Shown here piece after piece: positions 16,335 through 25,443 of a DNA stretch of 37,284 bases (position 1 is the first letter of the stretch; each line of letters opens with the position of its first letter). A model generated the notes under the pieces. The model had not been told where the DNA came from, searched no databases, and saw nothing but the letters and a program-made list of their open reading frames with translations. A program made the position numbers and the translations under genes. Origin of the DNA: Lachnospiraceae bacterium (lineage in GTDB: Bacteria; Bacillota; Clostridia; Lachnospirales; Lachnospiraceae); NCBI GenBank assembly GCA_015057515.1, contig SVED01000012.1:1-37284 (forward strand), read 5' to 3'.

Positions 16335-17378
16335 ATGGAAAATATTATTAGAACAATTGGATATGCTTTATTGTTTATTATAAATGCACTGTTATTTTAT
16401 TTCTTACATAGTCATTTTACATTTATTGTAATGGTGCTTATGATTGTTGCGCCTATAATATCTATTGTTTTGGCACTGGTTGTAAGAAGATTTGTGACTG
16501 TCAACATATCCAATACAGACAAGTCCTATCATTTTGGCCGTCAGCATGAGGAGGCTTTTTTTGAGATTAAGGTAAATAATCCAACGCCTTTTGTATGTCT
16601 TGAAGCTAAGTTAAAGGTAAAGATAAAAAATACTTTCTTTAAAACAGAGGGAGAACGTATTATAGATATGCCTCTCCATGCTTTTAAGGGATATACATTG
16701 GAACTACCTATAATTCCAACTCTTCCGGGCATAGTTTCAATAGAGGTAGCTTCTCTTACCATAAAAGATTTAATGGGATTTAAATATTTTAAGAAAAATA
16801 TAGAAGTAAGTAATGAACTGGTGGTTATGCCATGTTTGGTAAATGAAAATCTCAGCAAGCTTCCGGAATTCGAACAGGGTATGTTGGAAAGTGAGGAAAG
16901 CTCCAAGAAAGGTAATGATTTTTCTGACGTCCATGATATTAGAGAATATATTCCTGGGGACAAGCTGATGAGTATACATTGGAAGTTGTCGGCTAAAAGA
17001 GATATTTTGATGGTAAAGGACAGAGTAAGCATGTCAGACAGGCAGATGGTTATTTTGCCAGAACTTTGTGGGGAAAATAATTATTTGCTGGAAGGCGTTT
17101 TGGCAGCCACTTATGCGATAATTACAAGCTTGATCAAAGATAAAACTACAGTGCGTTTGATGTACTGGAGTAGTAAAAGATACGAATATGAAAATATTAA
17201 ATTGGATTATAAAGAAGAGTTAGATGAAGCATTTGCCAAGATGTTTTACGAGGACACATATGTGGGGTATGATGAAGCGTCAATCAATATGGCAAGTGTT
17301 AATCCGGAATTAAAAGCTTATGCTCACGTTTATGGGGATGGTGGACGTGTTGTAGTAACTATAAGGGAGAATGTCTAG
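16335..17378 (+). CDS. DUF58 membrane protein, MoxR partner
   Basis: The protein has 347 residues. Two N-terminal membrane segments (about 6-25 and 29-50) are followed by a beta-rich extracytoplasmic or interfacial domain. The DUF58 hallmark is DIREYIPGDKLMSIHWKLSAK (split as DIREYIPGD and IHWKLSAK near residues 200-222), then a vWA-like C-terminal half. ATG 16335 lies 9 bases after the MoxR stop. The stop TAG overlaps the GTG start of the transglutaminase gene by one base. Probably forms a membrane complex with the MoxR ATPase and the transglutaminase. Confidence 0.92.
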   Translation: MENIIRTIGYALLFIINALLFYFLHSHFTFIVMVLMIVAPIISIVLALVVRRFVTVNISNTDKSYHFGRQHEEAFFEIKVNNPTPFVCLEAKLKVKIKNTFFKTEGERIIDMPLHAFKGYTLELPIIPTLPGIVSIEVASLTIKDLMGFKYFKKNIEVSNELVVMPCLVNENLSKLPEFEQGMLESEESSKKGNDFSDVHDIREYIPGDKLMSIHWKLSAKRDILMVKDRVSMSDRQMVILPELCGENNYLLEGVLAATYAIITSLIKDKTTVRLMYWSSKRYEYENIKLDYKEELDEAFAKMFYEDTYVGYDEASINMASVNPELKAYAHVYGDGGRVVVTIRENV

Positions 17379-19729
17379 TGGCAAAGAATAACCAAGTTAT
17401 AGAAGATACATATCTGTGTTCTGGTGTTAAGCTGGGTAAAGATTTCTTCGAAAAAAAAGAAAATAGAATACTAACCTTATTCCTAAAAGGTATTATTGTG
17501 TATCTTATATCCATGGGAAGTATAGGTTTTTACATGTCTGCGTTAGATATAAGATATAACGAGTTTTTGTGCCATATTCTTATATTTGTTACGGCTATTT
17601 TGAGTGCTTTTTTGTACTATAGACTGTTGGTGGAAAATCTGGGATATTTACTCCTTTTCGCTGTGTTTGGAATGTTGGTTTTTAATTTCAGACCATATAT
17701 CAACAGTGGATTTTATGCCATTGTAAATATTACAACAGACGCTGCGGCACAGTATTTTAATATAGATATTCAAAAATTATATACAGAGCAGATAGAGGAT
17801 AGGTACGTGACAATTACCTTTGTATGTCTTTTTATAGGAATTGTATTGGATGTACTTCTCAACGTGTTTATATCACGACGAATGCAGTATTTTAATTCCC
17901 TTTTTACAGTTATGGGATTGAATTTAATTCCGTTATATTTAATCCTTGAGCCAGACATGATGTATGTAATTATGCTTTTGGGTGGAATATGCATGGCTTA
18001 TGTCTTAAAATCAAGCAGGCATTATAGTCCACAAATGAACGTAAAACGAAACGATAATATATATTCGGAAAAGGGAAAGAAAAAGCAAACCAACAAACAG
18101 CTTTCTTATGTGTATAATGTAAAAGCACTTGGTCAGGCATGTGCTACGACTATGATAGTAGTTATAACAGTGGTAGTTATAGTCAGTGCATTTAAACCTA
18201 AAGAAAGATTTAATGTGGGATATGAAGGCAATAAATACAAAGACTTAACTATTGCGGGAATGACAACTCTTCTTATTGATGGTATACAGGGATTTTTTAA
18301 TCAGGAAGAGCATATAGGTGGTATGCAACATGGTCAGTTAGGAAATGTATCATCTGTAAAACTTGATCATGAAACAGACCTTAAAATGCAAATCACACCA
18401 TATAGTTTTGACACCATATATCTTAAATCTTTTACAGGTGTTGAATATGTTCCTTACGCAAATGAATGGGTGGATGTCAGACATCTTTACGATGAGGGTA
18501 TGTGGCAGCAAACGCCGGAAGCTAATGAACTGATGAATGGATATGTGGAAGGGGACCCGTGGGGGGCAAAAGGAACCTTGATGCTTGACATTATAGATAG
18601 TTCATGTGCAGATACATATACCACATACTATTCATTTTGGGATGATAATTGGACAGAAACAAATGGATATTTTCCTATTGAATATTATCCTAGATTTTCA
18701 GGCTCTGATACAGTGATGATCTCGTCAGATTATTATGAGGGGACACCGTACACTCAAGAGGATTTATATGTGCCAGAGGAAAATAAGGAAGCTGTAAGGT
18801 ATGTAATAGATCAGATAGAGTGGACCGGTAATGAGGAAAATTATGTGAAATTATTGAAAGAATATTTTCAGGATAATATTCCATATACAATAAGACCAGG
18901 TCGTACACCTAGGAAAAAAGATTTTGTAAACTATTTCTTATTAGATAATAAAAAAGGATATTGTTCGCATTTTGCTACAGCAGCAGTACTCATATTTAGA
19001 GAAATGGGTATTCCAGCCAGATATGTTGAGGGATATGCGGTATCATATAATCAGTTCGAGAATGGTGAGCTGGTAGAAGATACAAAATATTCAGACTATT
19101 ATGATGGCTATTCTGAACTTGGAGAAACAGCTCTCATTGAGGTAAATATTACAGATGCAGATGCCCATGCATGGTGTGAAATATTTATTACAGGCGAGGG
19201 ATGGATTCCTGTAGATGTTACTCCGGCAGGGGAAGAAGAGGAAGTGTCTGATTTCTGGGAAATGTTTGAGGAAACTATAGGTAGTAATAATGAAGATGAC
19301 GGTGATGCACTGGATATTGGTATAATTAATTTCAAGATACCAAACAAACTTATAAAAATTGTGTGTTACGTTGCTTTAAGCATAGTAGCCCTTATAATTA
19401 TTTTTATATGTGGAAGATATGGTGTACGAGGAGTTATATACTTAACCAAATACAAAAAGGCAACAATTAATGACAAGCTCGTTATGAAATATGCTGCTTA
19501 TTGTAAACGTTTGAAGAAAAAGAATAAAGATTTCAGAGAATATATTAACTATAGGGAACAGATTGAGTATATTGCTTCAAGAACAGATTCAAGTTTTTCA
19601 GACAAAGAAAAAGTAATAGCAATATTGGAAAAGGCAGGCTTTTCAAATACTGCTATTAATGAACAGGAACAACAATGTGTTTTAGATTGGATTAGTAACC
19701 ATTCCAGACTTCTTAAAGAAGCTAATTAG
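17378..19729 (+). CDS. Membrane-bound transglutaminase-like protein (TgpA type)
   Basis: The protein has 783 residues and starts at GTG 17378, overlapping the previous stop. Several membrane segments lie in the first 270 residues. A large outside domain contains the transglutaminase core: Cys529 in GYCSHFATAAVL, His597 in DAHAWCEIF, Asp613 in WIPVDVTPAG. One more membrane segment (about 658-682) and a cytoplasmic C-terminal DUF4129-like tail follow. The complete Cys-His-Asp triad predicts an active enzyme, either a protease or an amide-crosslinking enzyme acting outside the membrane. It closes the MoxR-DUF58 operon. Its stop overlaps the stop region of the opposing gene by 8 bases, with no terminator between the two. 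Confidence 0.92.
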   Translation: MAKNNQVIEDTYLCSGVKLGKDFFEKKENRILTLFLKGIIVYLISMGSIGFYMSALDIRYNEFLCHILIFVTAILSAFLYYRLLVENLGYLLLFAVFGMLVFNFRPYINSGFYAIVNITTDAAAQYFNIDIQKLYTEQIEDRYVTITFVCLFIGIVLDVLLNVFISRRMQYFNSLFTVMGLNLIPLYLILEPDMMYVIMLLGGICMAYVLKSSRHYSPQMNVKRNDNIYSEKGKKKQTNKQLSYVYNVKALGQACATTMIVVITVVVIVSAFKPKERFNVGYEGNKYKDLTIAGMTTLLIDGIQGFFNQEEHIGGMQHGQLGNVSSVKLDHETDLKMQITPYSFDTIYLKSFTGVEYVPYANEWVDVRHLYDEGMWQQTPEANELMNGYVEGDPWGAKGTLMLDIIDSSCADTYTTYYSFWDDNWTETNGYFPIEYYPRFSGSDTVMISSDYYEGTPYTQEDLYVPEENKEAVRYVIDQIEWTGNEENYVKLLKEYFQDNIPYTIRPGRTPRKKDFVNYFLLDNKKGYCSHFATAAVLIFREMGIPARYVEGYAVSYNQFENGELVEDTKYSDYYDGYSELGETALIEVNITDADAHAWCEIFITGEGWIPVDVTPAGEEEEVSDFWEMFEETIGSNNEDDGDALDIGIINFKIPNKLIKIVCYVALSIVALIIIFICGRYGVRGVIYLTKYKKATINDKLVMKYAAYCKRLKKKNKDFREYINYREQIEYIASRTDSSFSDKEKVIAILEKAGFSNTAINEQEQQCVLDWISNHSRLLKEAN

Positions 19730-20540
19730 ATGGTACAATACCTATGCCGTATTTTTCGTCGTTTCCATACTGATACAGGGTATAGGTGTTACTTTCAGCA
19801 TCGATGTATTCATAAAGGGATATGGTAGATGCGTTAGTGATAATACTATTGTCTATGGTTATATTTGGGTAAATAGAAGGAATATTTTCAGGGTTGGCTG
19901 TAGCATTTTCAATGTTGCAGCCAATATGATTGTTGCCAGTTATGTACCCAAGATATGCCCCTGCATAAGCATAGTGTAATTCACGCATACCTGTTGCGGA
20001 AGTATTAACTTCTGCTGCTAATATGATGCCATCCTCTGTCATTGCCACAGTGTGTTTCAAGGAATTGTCAAATTTTGTAAATGTGATAATCCATAGATAT
20101 GCAGTGTAGGTATTGAAGGAGGCATCTGTGTATTTGTACACTTCTGTTGACCAGGAATACCAATTGTCATATCCACCTAGCAAAGTGAAGGGATACGTGT
20201 CTATTTCATAGAAAAAATTCAGGCGGTGAATGGCTAAATCTACCGCATCAGTTTCTGAGATGAATGCATCTTTAGGGGAGGCTTTAGTCATAGTACTGCT
20301 CCAGACACCTGTAATGAGATTAATTCGCTCAATGGGGGAAAGCTTTGCTGAGTTGCTTTTTGCCATAGCAGAATTAGCAGCTAAATAGTATTCCTCAGGA
20401 GCAGAAATCGTTACGTTAAGTGTTTTGTTTGTGTGCATATTTAATATATATTTTGGTATAAATATACTACCTAAAATCACGGTAAAAATCAGGAGGATAT
20501 ATAGTGTAACATACAATATGTTTCGTATAAATTTATTCAT
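19722..20540 (-). CDS. Membrane-anchored accessory protein of the two-component system
   Basis: The protein has 272 residues, from the ATG ending at 20540. This start is 6 bases after AAAGGAGG; an in-frame ATG at 20546 touches that ribosome site. The kinase stop lies inside the overlap (8 bases), so the two are translationally coupled. There is one N-terminal membrane anchor (about 7-30), then an extracytoplasmic domain of about 240 residues rich in aromatic and Asn/Thr residues; there is no lipobox and no catalytic motif. Third-gene proteins of this shape (WalH/WalI-like in concept) modulate the kinase, but I see no clear family match. It may sense the signal or the drug the efflux pump handles. 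Confidence 0.75.
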   Translation of the reverse strand: MNKFIRNILYVTLYILLIFTVILGSIFIPKYILNMHTNKTLNVTISAPEEYYLAANSAMAKSNSAKLSPIERINLITGVWSSTMTKASPKDAFISETDAVDLAIHRLNFFYEIDTYPFTLLGGYDNWYSWSTEVYKYTDASFNTYTAYLWIITFTKFDNSLKHTVAMTEDGIILAAEVNTSATGMRELHYAYAGAYLGYITGNNHIGCNIENATANPENIPSIYPNITIDNSIITNASTISLYEYIDAESNTYTLYQYGNDEKYGIGIVPSN

Positions 20541-21957
20541 CTGCATCCTCCTTTCTATGGAGAGGGAATGAAACAGATATAGTTGTTCCAACTCCTTCAG
20601 TACTCTTTATGTTCAAGTTTGCGTTGTGAGATTTGAATATAAGTGCAGCAAGAGAAAGTCCCAGTCCTGCACCGCCTTCCTTTCTTGAACGTGACTTATC
20701 TATCATATAAAATTCGTCGCATATGCGTCCCAGATGTTCTTCTTTTATACCGATGCCGAAATCTTGTATTGTAACTGTGTAAGTGTCATTTTTTGAAGTG
20801 CCGGAAAAAATGATTTTTTCACCAGGAGAAGATGCTTTTCTTGCATTATCTAAAAGGTTGATAAAAGCAGATTTGAGTAAATCTTTATCACCGAGAATGT
20901 ATCCCATATCCTTTGTTGGACAAAGGGTTATATCTGCTTTTTTTAGAGAGGGTATAACACTTTCTTCTATATTGCCTAGAAGGGTTGGCATATGAATAGG
21001 CAAGAGAGAAATCTCATGTTTCTTTGTATAAATAAAATCGAAAAGTTTCATTGACATAGCCTCAAGACGTTTGCCTTCATTAAAAATGTAAGAGGCTGCC
21101 ATGATTTGATTTTCTCTGTCTAATTCTAAGGAACGAAGAGTGTCAGCATAGCCTATAATAGATGTCATAGGCGTTTTGACCTCATGGGTAAAATCTGCAA
21201 CAAACTGCTCCTGGCGAGTGACCATATCTTTTAATTCATAGATGTGTTCTTCTACGGAAGCGGCCATTTGGTTATAGGTTGATGCCAGATTCCCCACCTC
21301 ATCTTTTGAGGTAATATTTGCACGGGCAGTATAGTCGCCAGAACCAAAATTTTTAGAGACTTTAGCAAGCTTCTCCAAAGGACGTGTAAGTAGTGTACTC
21401 AGTATAAACATAAGAATAGCACATATAAAAAGTACTGCCAAAAGAAGGACGGCAAAGTAGCTTTGCTGTTTTTTTATAAGTTGGTAAACTGATGTGATAT
21501 TACGTTTGTTCACTATTACAAGATTTTTTTTACTTACCTGATTGCAACATGCTGTATAGATATAATGTTCCTTACCTTCTTTTGTAAGAGTATATATCTT
21601 TTTTCCATATTCAGAATGTGTAGTTAATTCTGTCGGGCAACTTGTAGTTGAATTGGTGTACAACACAATTCCATCATAGATAATGTACATTGATGAATCG
21701 TTGATGTACATGCTGGAAGAAAGATTTTCTCCTATGGTGGTAAGCTTGGGTGCTATGTTGTAGCTGGCTTCGTTTAAATATCCAAGCAGTTCGTATTCCA
21801 CGCTGGATTGAATTAAATTGTTTTCTTCTACAGCGTTTTTAATCTGTGAGTCTAGTGCCAACTCGTAGTTTTTCTTAATCATAAAGAAACCAATGGTACC
21901 AATACCAACAGATAACAATATTATATTGATGATAAGCACCTTATATCTAAATTTCAT
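20533..21957 (-). CDS. Sensor histidine kinase
   Basis: The protein has 474 residues. TM1 is at about 8-27, an extracytoplasmic sensor domain at 28-166, TM2 at 167-189, and a HAMP linker at 190-242. The HisKA motif is FTHEVKTPM with phospho-accepting His258, and the ATP-binding domain has the N box INLLDNARKA, the G1 box DFGIGI and the G2 box GAGLGLSLA. All catalytic boxes are intact. The sensor domain contains a CC pair (137-138) and a lone Cys (107), which could form disulfides. It starts 2 bases after the regulator gene ends, in the same operon, and should phosphorylate that regulator. Confidence 0.95.
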   Translation of the reverse strand: MKFRYKVLIINIILLSVGIGTIGFFMIKKNYELALDSQIKNAVEENNLIQSSVEYELLGYLNEASYNIAPKLTTIGENLSSSMYINDSSMYIIYDGIVLYTNSTTSCPTELTTHSEYGKKIYTLTKEGKEHYIYTACCNQVSKKNLVIVNKRNITSVYQLIKKQQSYFAVLLLAVLFICAILMFILSTLLTRPLEKLAKVSKNFGSGDYTARANITSKDEVGNLASTYNQMAASVEEHIYELKDMVTRQEQFVADFTHEVKTPMTSIIGYADTLRSLELDRENQIMAASYIFNEGKRLEAMSMKLFDFIYTKKHEISLLPIHMPTLLGNIEESVIPSLKKADITLCPTKDMGYILGDKDLLKSAFINLLDNARKASSPGEKIIFSGTSKNDTYTVTIQDFGIGIKEEHLGRICDEFYMIDKSRSRKEGGAGLGLSLAALIFKSHNANLNIKSTEGVGTTISVSFPLHRKEDADE

Positions 21958-21959
21958 TA

Positions 21960-22616
21960 TTACTCACTTTCTAATCTGTAGCCGACCTTGTAGACAGATT
22001 TGATTTTCTTAGTTAAACCTGTTTTCTTGCGTAGTCTTTGAATGTGTAAATCCAGGGTTCGTGTATCGCCATAGTATTCGTTTTCCCATATGGTTTCATA
22101 GATACGTTCTCTGAATAGGGTAATATTTACATTGCGGATTAGCATAACCAAAAGTTCGAATTCTTTAGGAGTAAGGTCCAGTGCTTTTCCGTTTTTTTCG
22201 GCGGTTTTATTGTTTAAATCAATAGAGATATCGTCAAAGGTTATAGTTGAGTCACTCTTGTTATATCTTCGTAATACTACATTTACTCTGGCAAGAAGTT
22301 CAACAACCTCGAAAGGTTTTACAATGTAATCCTCGGCACCCATAGTAAGTCCCTTCACTCTGTCGTTGATAGAAGCTTTTGCGGTTATAAAAATAACAGG
22401 GGTATTGGTTGGCTTGATATATTCTAATAATTCATATCCGTCAATCTCTGGGAGCATAATATCAAGAAGAACCAAATCATAAACATTTGATTCTAAAAAA
22501 TTTGCAGCAGTCAAACCGTCACTGGCACAGGTACAATTAAAACCGGCAGCAGTAAGGTTTAGATATATTAGGTTAGATATAGCGTTTTCGTCTTCTACAA
22601 TAAGAATTTTAATCAA
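21960..22616 (-). CDS. OmpR/PhoB-family response regulator
   Basis: The protein has 218 residues. The receiver domain has acidic residues EDE (8-10), phospho-acceptor Asp52 (LVLLDIMLP), a Thr in VIFITAKA and Lys in IVKPFE. The C-terminal winged helix is typical, with DLTPKEFELLVML and TRTLDLHIQRLRKK. The start is TTG (complement of 22614-22616), well supported by AGGAGG 8 bases upstream; the low-efficiency codon may limit its level. PhoB-type regulators bind direct repeats of about 11-base period, and exactly such a repeat lies upstream of this gene and upstream of the efflux operon (see findings). Confidence 0.95.
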   Translation of the reverse strand: MIKILIVEDENAISNLIYLNLTAAGFNCTCASDGLTAANFLESNVYDLVLLDIMLPEIDGYELLEYIKPTNTPVIFITAKASINDRVKGLTMGAEDYIVKPFEVVELLARVNVVLRRYNKSDSTITFDDISIDLNNKTAEKNGKALDLTPKEFELLVMLIRNVNITLFRERIYETIWENEYYGDTRTLDLHIQRLRKKTGLTKKIKSVYKVGYRLESE

Positions 22617-22660
22617 AAGAGTTTCCTCCTAGGTAAAATTGTTAATACTAATTATATAAT

Positions 22661-22706
22661 ATTATCCAACATAATTGTACAATGAAATTGTATCAAAAAT
22701 GTATCA
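22661..22706 (-). promoter_or_regulatory. Predicted regulator-binding direct repeat and promoter of the two-component operon
   Basis: On the minus strand TGATACA-TTTT-TGATACA occupies 22706 to 22689, a perfect 7-base repeat with an 11-base period. A possible -10 (GATAAT, 22666-22661) follows 22 bases later; a TATAAT further down (22656-22651) is an alternative. The repeat is the expected footprint of an OmpR-type dimer, implying autoregulation. Confidence 0.6.
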
Positions 22707-22724
22707 GAAGCTTATGTAAATATC

Positions 22725-22753
22725 TTTACTTTGATTTTTATTCATAATATAAT
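22725..22753 (+). promoter_or_regulatory. Promoter of the flippase gene
   Basis: TTTACT (22725-22730), a 17-base spacer and a perfect TATAAT (22748-22753) lie 37 bases before the ATG at 22791. It is divergent from the two-component promoter, and its -35 is 19 bases from the TGATACA repeat, so the regulator could also affect it. Confidence 0.7.
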
Positions 22754-22790
22754 GAAATTTAGAGTTTGTTAAGAGAAAAGGAAAGTAGAT

Positions 22791-24317
22791 ATGAGTCGTG
22801 TTGAAAATGCCTCAAGAAATGTAATTTTTGGTATACTGCTCAGAGGTTATCAGGTTATATTGCCATTTATTATCAGAACAGTAATGCTATATTACATGGG
22901 AATTGAATACTTAGGACTTAATAGTTTGTTTGGTTCAATACTCTGGGTGCTTAATTTAGCAGAACTTGGAGTGGGCTCTGCTATGGTTTACAGCATGTAT
23001 CAGCCTATTATTGATAAAGATGAGGAACAGATATGTGCACTCCTTAAGCTATACAGAACATATTATAGAGTTATCGGTGCAGTTATAGCAGTGGTGGGTG
23101 TAGTTATAACGCCGCTTATCCCAATGCTCATTAAGACTGATACGGAGATACCTTCAGATATAGATATATATGTTGTCTACTATCTGAATCTTTTTTGTAC
23201 AGTTATGACCTATTGGTTGTTTGCCTACAAAAACAGTCTTCTTATGGCTCATCAGAGGACAGATATATCCAGTAAGGTAACCATTTTGACAAATACAATA
23301 TTATATGGTGCACAGATACTTATTATTATTTTTCTTAGAGATTACTATATGTACCTGGTGGCGTCTATAGTGACACAGATAATCAATAATTTCCTTATTG
23401 CGTACTGGTCAAAGAAAATGTACCCTCAGTATAGTCCTAAGGGAGAGCTTGATAAAATTACAAAGAGCAAAATCACCCAAAGAATCAAAGATTTATTTAC
23501 AATGAAGCTTGGTAATGTGATTGTGTCTACTGCAGATTCTATTGTAATCTCAATGTTTTTGGGTCTTTCGATTTTAGGTATTTATAACAATTACTACTAC
23601 ATTATCACTGCAGTTATGAGTATTGTAAAAGTATTTTTTGTATCTGCAATGGCGGGTATAGGAAACAGTATTCTCGTAGAGTCAGAGGAAAAAAACTATG
23701 TGGATCTTAAGAAGTTTACTTTTATAATTGCATGGATCACAGGATTTTGTAGTGTTTGTTTGCTCTGCCTGTATCAGCCGTTTATGACCATATGGACAGG
23801 AAAGGATTTGCTGCTAGGCTTTAGTGCAGTGGTTTGTTTTGTAATATATTTTTATGTTGATCAATTTAACCAGCTGTTTCTTACCTACAAGGATGCGGCA
23901 GGAATATGGCATGAGGATAGATTTAGACCAATCATTACAGCTTTAGTTAATCTTGCTCTTAATATTATATTGGTACAGGTTATTGGTATATATGGTGTAC
24001 TTTTGTCTACAGTTATTTCGGTAGTGGCTGTAGGTATGCCATGGATACTTCACAATATATTTACAACTATATTTTCTAAGGGTATTAGACAGTATGTTAC
24101 CAGAGTACTATTATATACATTTGTTACAGTTGTAGTGTCACTTATAACTTATTTGATTTGCGCCTTATTGCCAGATGGCAATTTGTTGCTTATTATTCTT
24201 AAGCTAGTAGCTGTAACTATAGTTTCTAATCTGCTCTTTTTGTTGTCATATCACAAACTGGAAGAGTTTGGTTTGACTAAAGATATGGTTATGAGGATAA
24301 TTAAAAGAAAAAGTTGA
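22791..24317 (+). CDS. Oligosaccharide flippase family membrane protein (MOP/MATE superfamily, Wzx-like)
   Basis: The protein has 508 residues with about 12-14 hydrophobic segments over the whole length and few charged loops. The N-terminus (VENASRNVIFGILLRGYQVILPFIIRT) and the following YLGLNSLFGSILWVLNLAELGVGSAM are characteristic of Wzx-type polysaccharide exporters in Firmicutes. These flip lipid-linked glycan units across the membrane. It stands alone: no glycosyltransferases are next to it, so its substrate cannot be guessed. ATG 22791 is behind AAAGGAAAG. The stop codon lies inside the stem of its terminator. Confidence 0.88.
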   Translation: MSRVENASRNVIFGILLRGYQVILPFIIRTVMLYYMGIEYLGLNSLFGSILWVLNLAELGVGSAMVYSMYQPIIDKDEEQICALLKLYRTYYRVIGAVIAVVGVVITPLIPMLIKTDTEIPSDIDIYVVYYLNLFCTVMTYWLFAYKNSLLMAHQRTDISSKVTILTNTILYGAQILIIIFLRDYYMYLVASIVTQIINNFLIAYWSKKMYPQYSPKGELDKITKSKITQRIKDLFTMKLGNVIVSTADSIVISMFLGLSILGIYNNYYYIITAVMSIVKVFFVSAMAGIGNSILVESEEKNYVDLKKFTFIIAWITGFCSVCLLCLYQPFMTIWTGKDLLLGFSAVVCFVIYFYVDQFNQLFLTYKDAAGIWHEDRFRPIITALVNLALNIILVQVIGIYGVLLSTVISVVAVGMPWILHNIFTTIFSKGIRQYVTRVLLYTFVTVVVSLITYLICALLPDGNLLLIILKLVAVTIVSNLLFLLSYHKLEEFGLTKDMVMRIIKRKS

Positions 24318-24340
24318 AAATATCAACTTTTTCTTTTTTT
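24307..24340 (+). terminator. Terminator of the flippase gene
   Basis: GAAAAAGTTGA and TCAACTTTTTC pair across AAATA and are followed by seven T. The stem includes the stop codon TGA (24315-24317). Its T run ends at the first base of the regulator repeat described next. Confidence 0.8.
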
Positions 24341-24383
24341 GATACAAGTTTGATACATTTTACTGTTAATATGTTACTATAAA
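24340..24383 (+). promoter_or_regulatory. Predicted regulator-binding direct repeat and promoter of the efflux operon
   Basis: TGATACA-AGTT-TGATACA covers 24340-24357: the same 7-base half-sites, the same 11-base period and the same orientation to the gene as before the response regulator. A -10 TATAAA (24378-24383) lies 20 bases later and no good -35 is present, as is usual for promoters that need an activator. A further single TGATACA lies at 24409-24415. Confidence 0.65.
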
Positions 24384-24447
24384 ATAGTTGTATGGGATGA
24401 GAAAGATACTGATACATTATCAAAGAATATATATTGATGGAGGATAT

Positions 24448-25443
24448 ATGAAAAAAAGGGGATTAATAATAGTTTTATTTTTAAGCATGCTTTGTATGAC
24501 GGGATGTGGTGATAAAGAGAATCAAAAACGAAAAAATGTTTACATAAACGAATATGAAAAAATAGTTCACGAGACAGCGGAAGTTGAAAAGGGTGATATA
24601 ACGCCTACCTTAGAGTTTGATGTGGTGTGTGATACCTTTGAAAGGAAAAATTATTATCCTGTACTGGATGAGATGGAGGTTGATCAGATATATGTTTCCG
24701 AGGGAGATGTTGTACAAAAGGGAGATGTATTAATAACGTTTAAATCGGGGGATATTGAGGAGCAAATTGCTGGTTACAAGGTTACATTAGACCAGCAGCA
24801 GTTGCTTCTTGAACATTATAGGAATCTGGCTCTTATCGATACGGGAGCTGATTATTCTGAGCAAATTAAAATGCTTGAGAGTGATATAGAAATAACAAAC
24901 CTGTACATAAGTGAACTTAATGCAAAATTAAACAGTTATAGTATTATAGCAGAGGGAGAGGGAACAGTTGCTGCCATGTCAGATTTCCTGGAGTACGGAA
25001 TTGTGAATTCTAACAATAATATTATCACAGTGGTTTATGGAACAGGAGATTATTATGCAACAGTTAAGGATGACTACGAATTTGTTGTTGGTGAAATTTA
25101 TGAGGGTATCTATGCAAAATCGGTTTATAGTCTGGAGTTAATTGATGTTGAAATATCAGAAAATGAACAGGGTGAGCAAGTTCAGAACCTTCACTTTTCC
25201 ATAGCTATGGATGGTGTTACAAAAGTGGAAAAGCTATCGGTTACTGTGGAGAAAAATACAATGTCAGATGTCCTTTTTGTACCTCAGGAGGCTGTATTTC
25301 AAGTGGGGGAAAAGTATTACGTTTACACAATAGACCAGCAAGGATTTAGAGAAGCAGTGGAAGTTACTGTTGGTCAGACTGTTGATGAAAAAACAATAAT
25401 AGAATCTTCTCTTGTAGAAGGCGATAAGGTGGTGATTAACTGA
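24448..25443 (+). CDS. Lipoprotein adaptor (MacA/HlyD-like) of an ABC efflux system
   Basis: The protein has 331 residues. The start at ATG 24448 is chosen because GGAGG lies 6 bases before and a lipoprotein signal follows directly (lipobox MTGC, Cys20); an ATG at 24388 would put 20 extra residues before the signal. The lipoyl-like half motifs flank a short coiled-coil hairpin: VDQIYVSEGDVVQKGDVLITFKSG (near 75-97) and EGEGTVAAM (near 170), with helices at about 105-165. C-terminal beta domains end with a typical adaptor closing pattern (LFVPQEAVF, then VEGDKVVIN). It links a MacB-type permease to the outside. The stop overlaps the next start by one base (TGATG). Confidence 0.88.
   Translation: MKKRGLIIVLFLSMLCMTGCGDKENQKRKNVYINEYEKIVHETAEVEKGDITPTLEFDVVCDTFERKNYYPVLDEMEVDQIYVSEGDVVQKGDVLITFKSGDIEEQIAGYKVTLDQQQLLLEHYRNLALIDTGADYSEQIKMLESDIEITNLYISELNAKLNSYSIIAEGEGTVAAMSDFLEYGIVNSNNNIITVVYGTGDYYATVKDDYEFVVGEIYEGIYAKSVYSLELIDVEISENEQGEQVQNLHFSIAMDGVTKVEKLSVTVEKNTMSDVLFVPQEAVFQVGEKYYVYTIDQQGFREAVEVTVGQTVDEKTIIESSLVEGDKVVIN

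Noticed and set aside
16541-17032. 163-codon frame on the minus strand
   Set aside because: It lies wholly opposite the DUF58 gene, has no ribosome site, and its translation is low-complexity Ser/Leu-rich, as expected of a shadow.
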